A DNA stretch of 64,000 bases. It comes from Leptospira kobayashii (lineage in GTDB: Bacteria > Spirochaetota > Leptospiria > Leptospirales > Leptospiraceae). The DNA lies in the NCBI RefSeq assembly GCF_003114835.2, contig NZ_AP025028.1, positions 1,702,001 through 1,766,000 of the forward strand, written 5' to 3'. The notes under the pieces were generated by a model, which worked only from the letters and a program-made list of their open reading frames with translations, did no database searches and was not told the DNA's origin. Made by a program: the position numbers and the translations under genes. Positions 26,047 to 34,481 of the stretch are shown here, in pieces; position 1 is the stretch's first letter, and each line of letters starts with the position of its first letter.

Positions 26047-26623
26047 TACGCTAACTATTAAGAAGATTTGTGTTAATTTTAATAAAAGAACTTTGGTCTC
26101 TATAATTAGAAAGGATATTCCCCAAGGAACTACTTCATTTAAATCGAAAGTTGCTTTAATTCGTGATAGGTTAAATTCCCAATATTTCAAGCAGTCTAGG
26201 AAAATAGAGGATGATGCAATTGCTAATAAGGTTAAGGTTTTTAATACTGTTTGGAATAGTGATCCTTGGGTTAGAAAGGAGACCCAAATTCTAGATAAGT
26301 TGAATAAGGCGGAATTCAATTTTGATGTAAGAAGAATTTCTGGTGTGTTCTTCAGCCATTCATATTTTAAAAGGATACAGGAGAGGATGAATAACTACAA
26401 GGTTCAGGTGAAGAGAAGTAAAACACTGGAAGTAGCCTTCAAGCATTTAGTTCAGAGATTTAATAATTGTTCTCTTTCTGGATACAAGATGAACGAATTA
26501 GATTACCGTTTAGCCGATATTTGTGTTTCTATGAATCACTTTTACAAGAATAGGGAAGATATTGCTCATATTGTTTGTAAAAGGTTTAATAATAAACTTA
26601 GTAAAATAAATAATGTTGATTAA
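26000..26623 (+). CDS. Basic protein of unknown function, third gene of the transposase operon
   Basis: The 207-residue product begins MKKKRRTRNNQVK and is Lys/Arg/Asn-rich with predicted helices throughout (ALIRDRLNSQYFKQSRKIED; AFKHLVQRFNNCSLSGYKMN). No family was recognised. Its ATG lies 47 bp inside the preceding HNH-like gene, in another frame. The charge suggests nucleic-acid binding (inference). Together the three genes form a compact unit of 2.5 kb. Confidence 0.6.
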   Translation: MKKKRRTRNNQVKILNTLTIKKICVNFNKRTLVSIIRKDIPQGTTSFKSKVALIRDRLNSQYFKQSRKIEDDAIANKVKVFNTVWNSDPWVRKETQILDKLNKAEFNFDVRRISGVFFSHSYFKRIQERMNNYKVQVKRSKTLEVAFKHLVQRFNNCSLSGYKMNELDYRLADICVSMNHFYKNREDIAHIVCKRFNNKLSKINNVD

Positions 26624-26689
26624 TACTAAAAAATTGAATCATTCGTATGAAAAATATACTTATCAAAAAAAGTTTAAGAGTTATTGTTT

Positions 26690-26941
26690 TCATTTCTCCA
26701 TGTGGATTTGTTCTATTCCTTCAAAGAAGTATGTATTATTGTCCGATGATTTACGTTCCTTGTAATAAAGAGTCGCTTTAAAATTAGTATGAATGTAACT
26801 TAATGTCCAAAGAGTAGTCGCAGATGCCCATATTCTAAGATGTTGTGGGCTATTATCTAAAAGTAACCAACCCTCTCCATCTTCTGCAATAATGTGGATT
26901 TCTCCATTAGCTTTGTGTCCAACTATATCAACTGCGTCAAC
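26690..26941 (-). pseudogene. Gene fragment without a start, cut at the cassette boundary
   Basis: An 83-codon frame (VGHKANGEIHIIAEDGEGWL ... YFFEGIEQIHMEK) ends in TGA but has no ATG, GTG or TTG at its upstream end. The codons begin exactly at the GTTGAC core of the repeat at 26934-27036. It therefore looks like a gene that lost its 5' part when the cassette inserted. Family unknown. The other part of this 430 bp gap (26624-26689) holds nothing recognisable. Confidence 0.5.
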
Positions 26942-27036
26942 TTAGTAAAAAACGTGACGGAAGACTATGTGTCGCAGACCGAGCAAGGGTTTGCGAAGCA
27001 AATCCCACAGCGTAAGCGGTAACACAAAGTTATACG
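26934..27036 (-). repeat. ~100 bp structured repeat, copy 2 (attC-like) after the SIR2 gene
   Basis: Read leftward it starts CGTATAACTTTGTG, 16 bp after the SIR2 stop, and ends ACTAAGTTGACGC; the ends are imperfect inverted repeats. Inside, GGGATTTGC-TTC-GCAAACCC forms a hairpin. Layout and position (one per gene end, GTT-bearing core, long imperfect stem) resemble integron attC sites. It aligns with copy 1 at 6107. Confidence 0.5.
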
Positions 27037-27051
27037 ACTTACTCAAGCTAC

Positions 27052-28314
27052 TTATTTGAATAGTTTTTTTCTAACTATTTCTTTAATTTCTGATCTGTAT
27101 TGAGTGGTTTTTTTTAATTCATTTATTTGTAGGCTATTCCACTTTTCTGTTTTTGAATAATCAAACCAAACTGGTGCACCGCAAAATGCCCTTTTAATTC
27201 TATTGTCATAATCATAGGCTTCAAAGGATTCTGGTATCTTTGTTTTTACTGGATCTATTATTCTAATCGAAAAGTTACTATTTTTCGCTAATTGATCGGC
27301 AATACGGAAATTTATATGTTTATCACCGAATCCGTATCCAAGTATAAGTAATTCAGTTGTATTATTTAGTACATCGTTAAATAAACTTAATTTCTCTTCT
27401 CCTTTTTGAATCTTTAGTGTTTTGCTATATTTTTTACCACCTGTTAGCATGGATTTACTGATTATATCTAATTCTCCATAACTGTTAGTTATTACCATAT
27501 CTTTGCCACTTGGAATTCTTTTTCCATTTTGGTAATAAGCCATTTCGTCGATTTTTAAAAATTCTTCGAATATTTCATGCGAGCTTTTTCCATCAATATC
27601 AATATTACATAGTTTTTTCTTATCTTGATATTCGAGTTCACTTAAACCTCCATGAAGTTTTATAAGGTTAATTCCAAATTTCTCACTGAAAAATTTGGAA
27701 TTTTTCAAAGATAAATTTTCTCTATAGCTAAATGTTAATTTTATTTTTTTATCTAGCGATCGATTATCAATGGGAAATTCAATTCTGTTAGAATCCCCGT
27801 AAGTTAAGGGAATTTGCAGATCAGAACATAACATTTCTATGAAATTGTCATGATTCAAAGAAAATACCCATGTCTCTTTTTCATTTAGTATATCTCGAAA
27901 ATTTGCATAAAATTTTGAATTTACAGGATATAATACTTGATAAGAGGCTATTTGGTAAAAGCAGAAAATGTGATGTATTATTTTGTATAAAGAGGAAAAT
28001 AAATAGTAGTAAGAGTCCTTATCTGACTGAGTTTTTCTTGGTTCGTGCTCTAAATCTTGTAACTTCGCTAATAGTTCTTCATAATTTTTACCATTATTGT
28101 TTTTATAATTTAAAATTAATTCGAGCCCTTCATTGATCGCCTTGCGATTGATCGGTCTACCCTCTCCGAATGGCTGGTTCGATGATAATTTTTTTTCTAA
28201 TTCTAAAGTTGAGTTTTTATCATAAATAGATAAGAATGTCTCCGTAAAATCTGACGATAAAGGCATTCCTAGGTCGTATGAAAAGCCAGCTCCAATTAAT
28301 ATTGTAGTTTTCAT
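27052..28314 (-). CDS. SIR2-domain protein (putative NADase defence effector)
   Basis: The 420-residue protein has the Sir2-type NAD-binding motif ILIGAGFSYDLGMPLSS at the very start, the WVFSLNHDNFIEML block (T/S-x-N-x-D), the putative catalytic LIKLHGGLSE and the later LLILGYGFGDKHIN strand. Proteins of this layout act in phage defence by destroying NAD+ (as in SIR2-containing abortive systems). No fused sensor domain is evident; about 200 residues between the motifs may sense infection. The gene is alone, bounded by a GTATAAC core 30 bp before its start and by the attC-like repeat 16 bp after its stop, so it looks like a single-gene mobile cassette. Confidence 0.8.
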   Translation of the reverse strand: MKTTILIGAGFSYDLGMPLSSDFTETFLSIYDKNSTLELEKKLSSNQPFGEGRPINRKAINEGLELILNYKNNNGKNYEELLAKLQDLEHEPRKTQSDKDSYYYLFSSLYKIIHHIFCFYQIASYQVLYPVNSKFYANFRDILNEKETWVFSLNHDNFIEMLCSDLQIPLTYGDSNRIEFPIDNRSLDKKIKLTFSYRENLSLKNSKFFSEKFGINLIKLHGGLSELEYQDKKKLCNIDIDGKSSHEIFEEFLKIDEMAYYQNGKRIPSGKDMVITNSYGELDIISKSMLTGGKKYSKTLKIQKGEEKLSLFNDVLNNTTELLILGYGFGDKHINFRIADQLAKNSNFSIRIIDPVKTKIPESFEAYDYDNRIKRAFCGAPVWFDYSKTEKWNSLQINELKKTTQYRSEIKEIVRKKLFK

Positions 28315-28343
28315 TAATAGTTTTTTTAATTTTTGAGCTTGTT

Positions 28344-28350
28344 GTATAAC
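28344..28350 (-). other. Putative cassette boundary core upstream of the SIR2 gene
   Basis: GTATAAC on the + strand (GTTATAC read leftward) equals the core at the far end of the SIR2 cassette and of copy 1. It marks the proposed left end of a ~1.4 kb cassette (about 26939-28349). No full stem-loop copy is seen beyond it. Confidence 0.35.
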
Positions 28351-28543
28351 GGCTGATCTACGTTTGTTATTTTTGCTTGGTTGATTATCAAGTGATGACT
28401 TAATCTATGCAAGCGGAATATAACTGAATAGTTTGCAAATACTTGGGAAAATTGACTCCCATCTATAATGCCTACCTCTTTTGAAAGATAAATATATGAA
28501 TTTATTGGCTTGACAAATAGTTGCTATACAAAATTTTACCTAT

Positions 28544-28714
28544 ATGGAGCCAATTTCATATCGCAATCTTCAGTCCCTTCATCCAATAATTCAACCCCTA
28601 ACATTAGATCAAAAGATAGAGAAGCTTCGGAATCATCCAGGATTTGAAGTATTGATAGATCGAATTTTTTCACAAATCCAAATTAGAGGAAAGTTGCCAA
28701 ATATAATTGAATAA
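28544..28714 (+). CDS. Possible 56-residue protein
   Basis: The frame encodes MEPISYRNLQSLHPIIQPLT followed by LDQKIEKLRNHPGFEVLIDR and IRGKLPNIIE. The composition looks protein-like. TTGACA at 28510 could be a -35 element, but no good -10 or ribosome site is visible. It lies 78 bp before the HEPN gene on the same strand and might be a small partner or antitoxin; this is weak. The rest of the 28315-28792 gap shows nothing else. Confidence 0.3.
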   Translation: MEPISYRNLQSLHPIIQPLTLDQKIEKLRNHPGFEVLIDRIFSQIQIRGKLPNIIE

Positions 28715-28792
28715 GCTGGAATTTCGTTACGTTCTGTAAATTGGATCATAAGTAATTAGGCTGAATGAGGGCTAAATCTCAGAGGTGACTAT

Positions 28793-30565
28793 ATGAATAC
28801 ATTAAATGAAATACTGAGTAAATATGATTCTCTAGATCATAAAAATTTTGATGAATCTGATGTAGCAAGTGACCTTAATCAGATAAAAGATAGCTCTTTA
28901 TATTCAGATATTAATTTTAAAGCAGAAAGCTTTGCTTTTAATTTTTCTGAATCAAGTAATATTGATACAAGGGATTCGAATAGTTTTTTCTATGCTCCTA
29001 CCTTTGTTTGGAAAAATAACGATGGCTCAGTTTCTGAAACACCTTCTGCAAATGAATTAACTGGGGATATAATTAAAATTTGGGAATCAAGGGCAATCGC
29101 TTGCATAAATCCTATATTAAAAGCTAGGTACTCAGGTCTTCTTTGGGATTTTTCAAAGAAAGTTACTGGTAACAGACCATCTCATGAGATATGTATTCAA
29201 CATATAAAAGCCATATTATTAATAGCTGAGGAAAAATTTTGTAAATACGAATATACTGTTTTTAATAAATTATCAAGAGCTTTAAACTTATCACTTTCTT
29301 TAAAGCATGAAGAATTAGCTCATTTATGTAAAAAGAGTATTATTGATTTTGAAAGAAGAGTCGCAACTGATGAAAAACCTGGGCTTTGGGGAAAAGCATT
29401 TGATATTTTAATTTACGAAAACAAAGGAATTCTTGAAGAATCAGAAGAAAAATTAATAATACAAGAGTTAGAAGACCGTTTTTCCCGATTAACTGATTTG
29501 AATAGCCTGGATTTAAAAATTAACCAGCCTGCAATTGAATTTGCCGCTCGCCGTCTTGTGAAATATTTCCGAACAAAGAACAATTCGATTGAGATAAAAA
29601 GAATTCTGGAAAAGGTTTTAGCTAGCATTGAGACATTTGCGAATGAAGTATCTCCGTTTTTATCAATACATTGGTTAGAGGTTGTTCAGAAGCTTTACAA
29701 GACAAATGGTTTGAATGATGAAGCCGATGCTGTTTTGAGTAAAATTCAAACTCTTAGTGCTAGGGTTCCTTCTGAAATGAAACGAATTTCTCATATAATG
29801 AAAATTACAAATGAAGATATGCATGTATTTACTAGTTCTATTTTGAAAGGGGAACCTGAAGAAATAATAAACAACATAGCAAACTACTTTATCCCTTCCA
29901 AAGAAGGAACAAAAGAGAAAGTGATCGAATTGTCACATGAATATCCATTTAGATATATTATTACTCAGCAATTGAAAGATAGCAAAGGTCGGACTGTCGC
30001 AACAATTAAGCCACTTGCTGACGACCTAGAAGGTCATCTCATTTCTGAAATTTCAAGAACATTATCTTATAATTCTGTCTTTCTGAACGCATCTATTGTT
30101 TCAGGTTGTAATCAAAAATTAATTTCTAAAGTTTCAATCGAAGATTTTATAAAGGAATCACCTTTAATAAATAAAGATAATTATACCATCATTGAAATTG
30201 CTTTAGAAGAGTATTTTAAAAATAACCATTTGGCTTTTCAGCATTTATTAATTCCTCAAATTGAATCTGGCTTACGAAATTTATTAGAAACGTGTGGTGG
30301 AGTGATTTGGAAACAAGGCAGGTCAAGCGGGTATCTTCTGAAAAATCTTGATGAGATTCTCCGAGATGAAATTATACAGACAATTTTAGAAGACGACTTA
30401 TCTCTTTACTTTCGCACTTTATTTACAGATCAAAGAGGCTGGAATTTAAGAAATAAGATCGCTCATGGCATTTCCCACATTTCCGATTTCAGTATAACCA
30501 CAAGCGATAGGGTTTTGCATGCATTGCTTTGCCTGGGATTATTTAAGTTAGAAAAAAAATATTAA
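28793..30565 (+). CDS. DUF4209/HEPN-type protein, first gene of a putative defence cluster
   Basis: The 590-residue, largely alpha-helical protein ends with the DUF4209 signature: LLIPQIESGLRNLLETCGG, then TDQRGWNLRNKIAHGISH. RNKIAH is an R-x4-H HEPN motif, the active site of many toxin-type RNases. The N-terminal ~370 residues are helical repeats that may sense a trigger. Related proteins occur in abortive-infection loci. AGAGGTG lies 6 nt before the ATG. The DUF2971 gene follows 37 bp later and an HNH gene 43 bp after that, all on the same strand. Confidence 0.75.
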   Translation: MNTLNEILSKYDSLDHKNFDESDVASDLNQIKDSSLYSDINFKAESFAFNFSESSNIDTRDSNSFFYAPTFVWKNNDGSVSETPSANELTGDIIKIWESRAIACINPILKARYSGLLWDFSKKVTGNRPSHEICIQHIKAILLIAEEKFCKYEYTVFNKLSRALNLSLSLKHEELAHLCKKSIIDFERRVATDEKPGLWGKAFDILIYENKGILEESEEKLIIQELEDRFSRLTDLNSLDLKINQPAIEFAARRLVKYFRTKNNSIEIKRILEKVLASIETFANEVSPFLSIHWLEVVQKLYKTNGLNDEADAVLSKIQTLSARVPSEMKRISHIMKITNEDMHVFTSSILKGEPEEIINNIANYFIPSKEGTKEKVIELSHEYPFRYIITQQLKDSKGRTVATIKPLADDLEGHLISEISRTLSYNSVFLNASIVSGCNQKLISKVSIEDFIKESPLINKDNYTIIEIALEEYFKNNHLAFQHLLIPQIESGLRNLLETCGGVIWKQGRSSGYLLKNLDEILRDEIIQTILEDDLSLYFRTLFTDQRGWNLRNKIAHGISHISDFSITTSDRVLHALLCLGLFKLEKKY

Positions 30566-30602
30566 CTTTTAGCTATCTGTAGATATTTAGTTAATCAAAT
30601 AT

Positions 30603-31511
30603 ATGAAGACTAAAAAAGAAATAATAGTAGATCTTGATAATATTCTTTCACCTATATGGAACAAATATCATGTCCACCCAGGGGAACAACTTCCAGATAA
30701 AATATACCATTATACGGATCTTACTGGTTTTTTGGGAATAACGAAGGGTAAAGAATTATGGGCTTCGAATGCATCTTACTTAAATGACTCAAAAGAAATT
30801 GTTCATGGATTAAATTTAATTAAAGAATGCATCTTAACTTATAAAAATAGTCATCATGATAAAGATTTTAAAGATCTTGTGGGGGAACTGACTGAAAGCA
30901 TTTTGTCTATTACTGGTGAATCTAAAAACTATATAGTGTCATTTTGCGAAGATGGAGATCTGCTTAGCCAGTGGAGAGGATATACAAAATCAAATGTAGG
31001 AATTGCTATTGGTTTTAATACCCAAAATTTAAGGGGAATGATTGCCGAATCGGGCGTAATACGAAAAATTCATTATAATGGAGAAGTTCAAAAGCAAGTT
31101 ATAAGTGAAGTAATTCCTTTAATTTTGGATTACCTTTATATTTATTTTAAAACTAGATTTAAGGACTTTAACTATGAGCATTTTGTCTTATATTTTCTGC
31201 TGATTATAAAAAATTATGCCATAACATTTAAAAATGAATCTTTTGCAGAAGAAAAAGAATGGAGAATAATTTTTGATAAGGAAAATTTACTAACTTCAAA
31301 TTTATCAGTAGAGCATAGGATACGTGATTCTATTATACTCCCTTATTTAAAAATCCCGCTTGAGGAAGAAATATCAGGATTAATAACAAATTTAACAATT
31401 TCGCCAACAAATCAAAATTCTGAATTTACTATAAAAAGTATTAAGGAATATTTAACTTCTAAAAGTATAAATAATATTTCGATAGATGAGTCTATTGTAC
31501 CTTATAGATAA
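30603..31511 (+). CDS. DUF2971 protein, second gene of the cluster
   Basis: The 302-residue product has the DUF2971 blocks IYHYTDLTGFLGI...LWASNASYLNDSKEIVHG, YIVSFCEDGDLLSQWRGYT and VGIAIGF, then FAEEKEWRIIFDKE. This domain is widespread in phage-defence and mobile regions; its activity is not established to my knowledge, though the conserved SFCEDGDLLSQWRGY stretch looks catalytic. No membrane segment is present. Only 37 bp separates it from the HEPN gene. A clear ribosome site is lacking. Confidence 0.78.
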   Translation: MKTKKEIIVDLDNILSPIWNKYHVHPGEQLPDKIYHYTDLTGFLGITKGKELWASNASYLNDSKEIVHGLNLIKECILTYKNSHHDKDFKDLVGELTESILSITGESKNYIVSFCEDGDLLSQWRGYTKSNVGIAIGFNTQNLRGMIAESGVIRKIHYNGEVQKQVISEVIPLILDYLYIYFKTRFKDFNYEHFVLYFLLIIKNYAITFKNESFAEEKEWRIIFDKENLLTSNLSVEHRIRDSIILPYLKIPLEEEISGLITNLTISPTNQNSEFTIKSIKEYLTSKSINNISIDESIVPYR

Positions 31512-31554
31512 TTTTTATTCACTATGTAATTTCATTTATGTTTAGTTTGAAAAA

Positions 31555-32466
31555 ATGATAAAAAAAGAGTTCATCCCAATAATTGAATATTATCGGAATT
31601 ATAGGTTACTTTATAAGTATGATTATTCTAAAAAGTATACCATATGGAAAAATCATAGTAAGTGCTTCTATTGTAATAAAAATGATAGAATTAAAAACAA
31701 AGATAAATTTAATCAAGAAGCACATGCCGTTCCAAATCTTTTGGAATCTAGATTATATAATTATGATGAATGTGACGAGTGTAATATTCATTTTGCAAAT
31801 TGTTATGAAAATGAACTTTCCTTATTTTTAAATCCAATACAAGGGTTGTTAAAAAATAATCATAAATTCGATCAAAATGGTGCTCGTTATTACAATAAAG
31901 ATGGGGATATATTCATTGATCCAAAATTTATAACAAATATTAACTATGAGATTAGAACAATAACATGCGAATATACAGCTCCAGTTTTAGATAATCTTGA
32001 TATCTATTGTGCATTATTAAAAATGGCTCTTTCTGTCTTTGACCGAGAAAAGCGAAAAATAATACAAGATTCCATTGATTTGTTATTTAGGGATTTTAAT
32101 AAGCAAATAGAAATGAGATTTAAAAATCATTTTATACTATTTGGAATGAATAATGAATTAAGTCAAAAAACAACAGTTTCATTATATAAAAGGCATACGA
32201 AAGAAAATTGCCCCTTATATTTTCTTTTTATACAGCATCGAAGATTCTTTTATCAGATATATTTGCCTTTTTTAAGTGATGAAACTATTTTTAATTTGGC
32301 TCCAGCAACAATTTTTGATAAGGTTGCCGATTTTCAACATATCCCAAAAGCCCGTTATGAAATAAAGTATGTTAGTGAGATTTCACCAAAGAAAAAAGAA
32401 AACTTTACACTTGTTTCAACAGACAAAGAAAAATTCGAAAATTACATTAAATCAAACAATTTATGA
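31555..32466 (+). CDS. HNH_5-type endonuclease-like protein, third gene of the cluster
   Basis: The 303-residue protein begins with an HNH_5-like zinc site: KCFYCNKND (Cys pair), QEAHAVPNLL (catalytic AH), DECDECNIHFANCYENELS (second Cys pair plus Asn). This arrangement (CxxC...AH.xP...CDxCN..F...E) is typical of HNH_5 nucleases. The C-terminal 200 residues are of unknown type and may bind a partner or DNA. It lies 43 bp after the DUF2971 gene. With the HEPN protein it supplies a second possible nuclease to the cluster. Confidence 0.75.
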   Translation: MIKKEFIPIIEYYRNYRLLYKYDYSKKYTIWKNHSKCFYCNKNDRIKNKDKFNQEAHAVPNLLESRLYNYDECDECNIHFANCYENELSLFLNPIQGLLKNNHKFDQNGARYYNKDGDIFIDPKFITNINYEIRTITCEYTAPVLDNLDIYCALLKMALSVFDREKRKIIQDSIDLLFRDFNKQIEMRFKNHFILFGMNNELSQKTTVSLYKRHTKENCPLYFLFIQHRRFFYQIYLPFLSDETIFNLAPATIFDKVADFQHIPKARYEIKYVSEISPKKKENFTLVSTDKEKFENYIKSNNL

Positions 32467-32513
32467 TGAGCAATTGAAAGATAATACTTCTTATACTAAC
32501 TGTGAGGTAATAA

Positions 32514-32846
32514 TTAAACTTTCTTCGGATGGTTTTTCGTTTTAACAGGAGTAGTTACTGATTTCTTAACTGCTTTAGAAAGTTGTCTCTTCCTCTTCGG
32601 AAAATCTCTTTTCAAGGGTCTGTCTTTTAAAAGCGGAACATCTAACAATTCTTTCGGGTGCACACCCAGGGAGTCGGCGATGATGAGTAAACTCTTCAGG
32701 CTCGGAGTTCCTTGCCCACTTTCAATTTTATGGTATACCCTAACATTCAGTTCCAGACCTGCTACTGCTTCCTGGGTCATTTCCCGTTTTTCTCTGATTT
32801 CTCTAATGTTTTTTGCAATACTTTTTAGAATGGGATTATAATCCAT
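32514..32846 (-). CDS. XRE-family helix-turn-helix regulator
   Basis: The 110-residue protein has a Cro/CI-type helix-turn-helix: IAKNIREIREKREMTQEAVA, then VYHKIESGQGTPSLKSLLII and ADSLGVHPKELL. A Lys/Arg-rich tail of ~35 residues follows. It is transcribed away from the lipoprotein gene at 32968; the 120 bp between them contain GATAAATT palindromic half-sites. It could repress itself and the lipoprotein pair, or serve the upstream defence genes, whose end it faces. Confidence 0.82.
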   Translation of the reverse strand: MDYNPILKSIAKNIREIREKREMTQEAVAGLELNVRVYHKIESGQGTPSLKSLLIIADSLGVHPKELLDVPLLKDRPLKRDFPKRKRQLSKAVKKSVTTPVKTKNHPKKV

Positions 32847-32895
32847 CCTTCAATTTTAAGCTCTTTTCGCTATATAACCATGGTATACTTATAAT

Positions 32896-32932
32896 GATAA
32901 ATTTATCAATTTAGTGTTGACTTGATAAATTC
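32896..32932. promoter_or_regulatory. Operator-like palindrome and half-site between XRE and lipoprotein genes
   Basis: GATAAATTTATC (32896-32907) is a perfect palindrome, and TTGATAAATT recurs at 32922-32931, inside the lipoprotein promoter. Such a pair is what an XRE dimer would bind. Confidence 0.5.
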
Positions 32933-32945
32933 GTTATGCTATAGA
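32917..32945 (+). promoter_or_regulatory. Promoter of the lipoprotein gene at 32968
   Basis: TTGACT (32917-32922), 17 bp, TATAGA (32940-32945). Transcription would start near 32952. The GATAAATT half-site overlaps the -35 box and spacer. Confidence 0.6.
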
Positions 32946-32967
32946 ATTAGGGCAAAGAGGGGCAAAA

Positions 32968-34449
32968 TTGAGATATTCTAATTTTTTGAAATACAACCGA
33001 GCTTGCTTTAGTGTGGTTTTATTTCTTTTCGTCGTTTTAAATGTAGGGTGCAGTAATAAAGAAAAAGGCGATGACCAATTAGGAATTTTGCTTGTTTTGG
33101 CAAACACCGCAGGTAGCAATCAGTCTTCCAATTTTACACTAAATCTATCGAATGCGAACGCTCTAGCTGTAACAAATACCAGTTCTACCACCTCCGTCCG
33201 TGCGAATACTGGAGTATCGAACCTCTACGCCGTCGATGCAAACGGAAATCTAACAATCGCTATTTCTGGTAGTAGTCAAACGGTTAAAATTAAGAAAATT
33301 TACCCAGGAACTAAATTTGTTTATTTATTATTTGAAACAAATGTTAAATTCTCAGATGGTAATGTTGTCAGGAATTGTGCTCTGGCTCGTTCTGATCTAT
33401 CTGGTAATGTGACATGCGTCGATTTTGATTTAGCCGCAATGGCTACCGTTCCAAATTCAAATTCTATCCAAACCAAAAATAGTGATACGGTTCAAGTTGA
33501 TGCGAATGATGGGATTTTCTACTACGGTGTAAATAAATTTGGTATAACTAGTTTAAAGTATGCTTCTTCAGAAGGCGTGATAAAAACTATTACTTTACCT
33601 GAAAGTCGTTTGCAGTATTTCTATATTACATCAGGTAATGAATTAATAATTTCGCATATAGAAAAAGCAACTAACCAGAGATACCTCTCTGTATTAAGTG
33701 GTACATCCCGATTGGATGTTTCAAACCTATCCACTAACACTTGGGCATTCCAGAGATCATCAGGGAATTATCTTTTAAATCCAGGATTACCAAACAGCTC
33801 TACGGATGACCAAATAAAAGAATATAATCCAACTACCAAAACTTTAACGACCAAAATACATTGTAGTAATATACCAAATTACGATGAATGGAATTCCACA
33901 AACTTTGTAGGTAGATTGCAAGATATTAGAAAAGTTTTGGAAGTAGGCGGAGTAACATACTTTTACTCTACACATGAAAGTTCTCATGTAAGCAATGTGA
34001 GACGACATCTAGGGAACCTATATAAATTCACTAGTGATACCACATTGGATTGGTTGCCCATTGGAGCAGATAGTAACAATATCGCTGTTAAAAGTATCGA
34101 AGCAATTGAAGCAGTGGGTGGAAACAAAGTCTTGGTATGGGGTTATACAACCACTGTAACCAATACGGATGGCAGTGGAACTGTCACTCAAACTAAAACT
34201 GACAATGATCTGGCTTTGAAATTATTCGATGTCGGAACAAAAACAACCTCTACAATCTTTACGTTTCCTGGGGAACGGATTATGGTTAGGAAAATGGAAT
34301 ACTCTCCAGCGTTAAATAGAGTTTTTATACTCGGTGTAGATTATTCAACAAACAAGCAAGTATCAGGTTACTATGATCTGAATTCATCAAAATACAATTT
34401 TGGAAAATCTTCATCATTGGAAATTACACAAGTAGCACCGATTAGATGA
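32968..34449 (+). CDS. Lipoprotein of unknown function
   Basis: The 493-residue protein has a signal peptide with lipobox LNVGC (Cys ~28). It then has Asn/Ser/Thr-rich beta-strand sequence with recurring phrases such as LYAVDANGNLTIAISG and VYLLFETNVKFSDGN, suggesting a beta-propeller, but no named repeat could be assigned. The likely start is TTG 32968, with GAGGGG 6 nt upstream; no ATG precedes the signal sequence. It overlaps the next gene's possible first ATG (34446) by 4 bp, so the two are an operon. Confidence 0.7.
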   Translation: MRYSNFLKYNRACFSVVLFLFVVLNVGCSNKEKGDDQLGILLVLANTAGSNQSSNFTLNLSNANALAVTNTSSTTSVRANTGVSNLYAVDANGNLTIAISGSSQTVKIKKIYPGTKFVYLLFETNVKFSDGNVVRNCALARSDLSGNVTCVDFDLAAMATVPNSNSIQTKNSDTVQVDANDGIFYYGVNKFGITSLKYASSEGVIKTITLPESRLQYFYITSGNELIISHIEKATNQRYLSVLSGTSRLDVSNLSTNTWAFQRSSGNYLLNPGLPNSSTDDQIKEYNPTTKTLTTKIHCSNIPNYDEWNSTNFVGRLQDIRKVLEVGGVTYFYSTHESSHVSNVRRHLGNLYKFTSDTTLDWLPIGADSNNIAVKSIEAIEAVGGNKVLVWGYTTTVTNTDGSGTVTQTKTDNDLALKLFDVGTKTTSTIFTFPGERIMVRKMEYSPALNRVFILGVDYSTNKQVSGYYDLNSSKYNFGKSSSLEITQVAPIR

Positions 34450-34481
34450 TGGAGCGATTAAGGAGACTTAGGAAATCAAAA

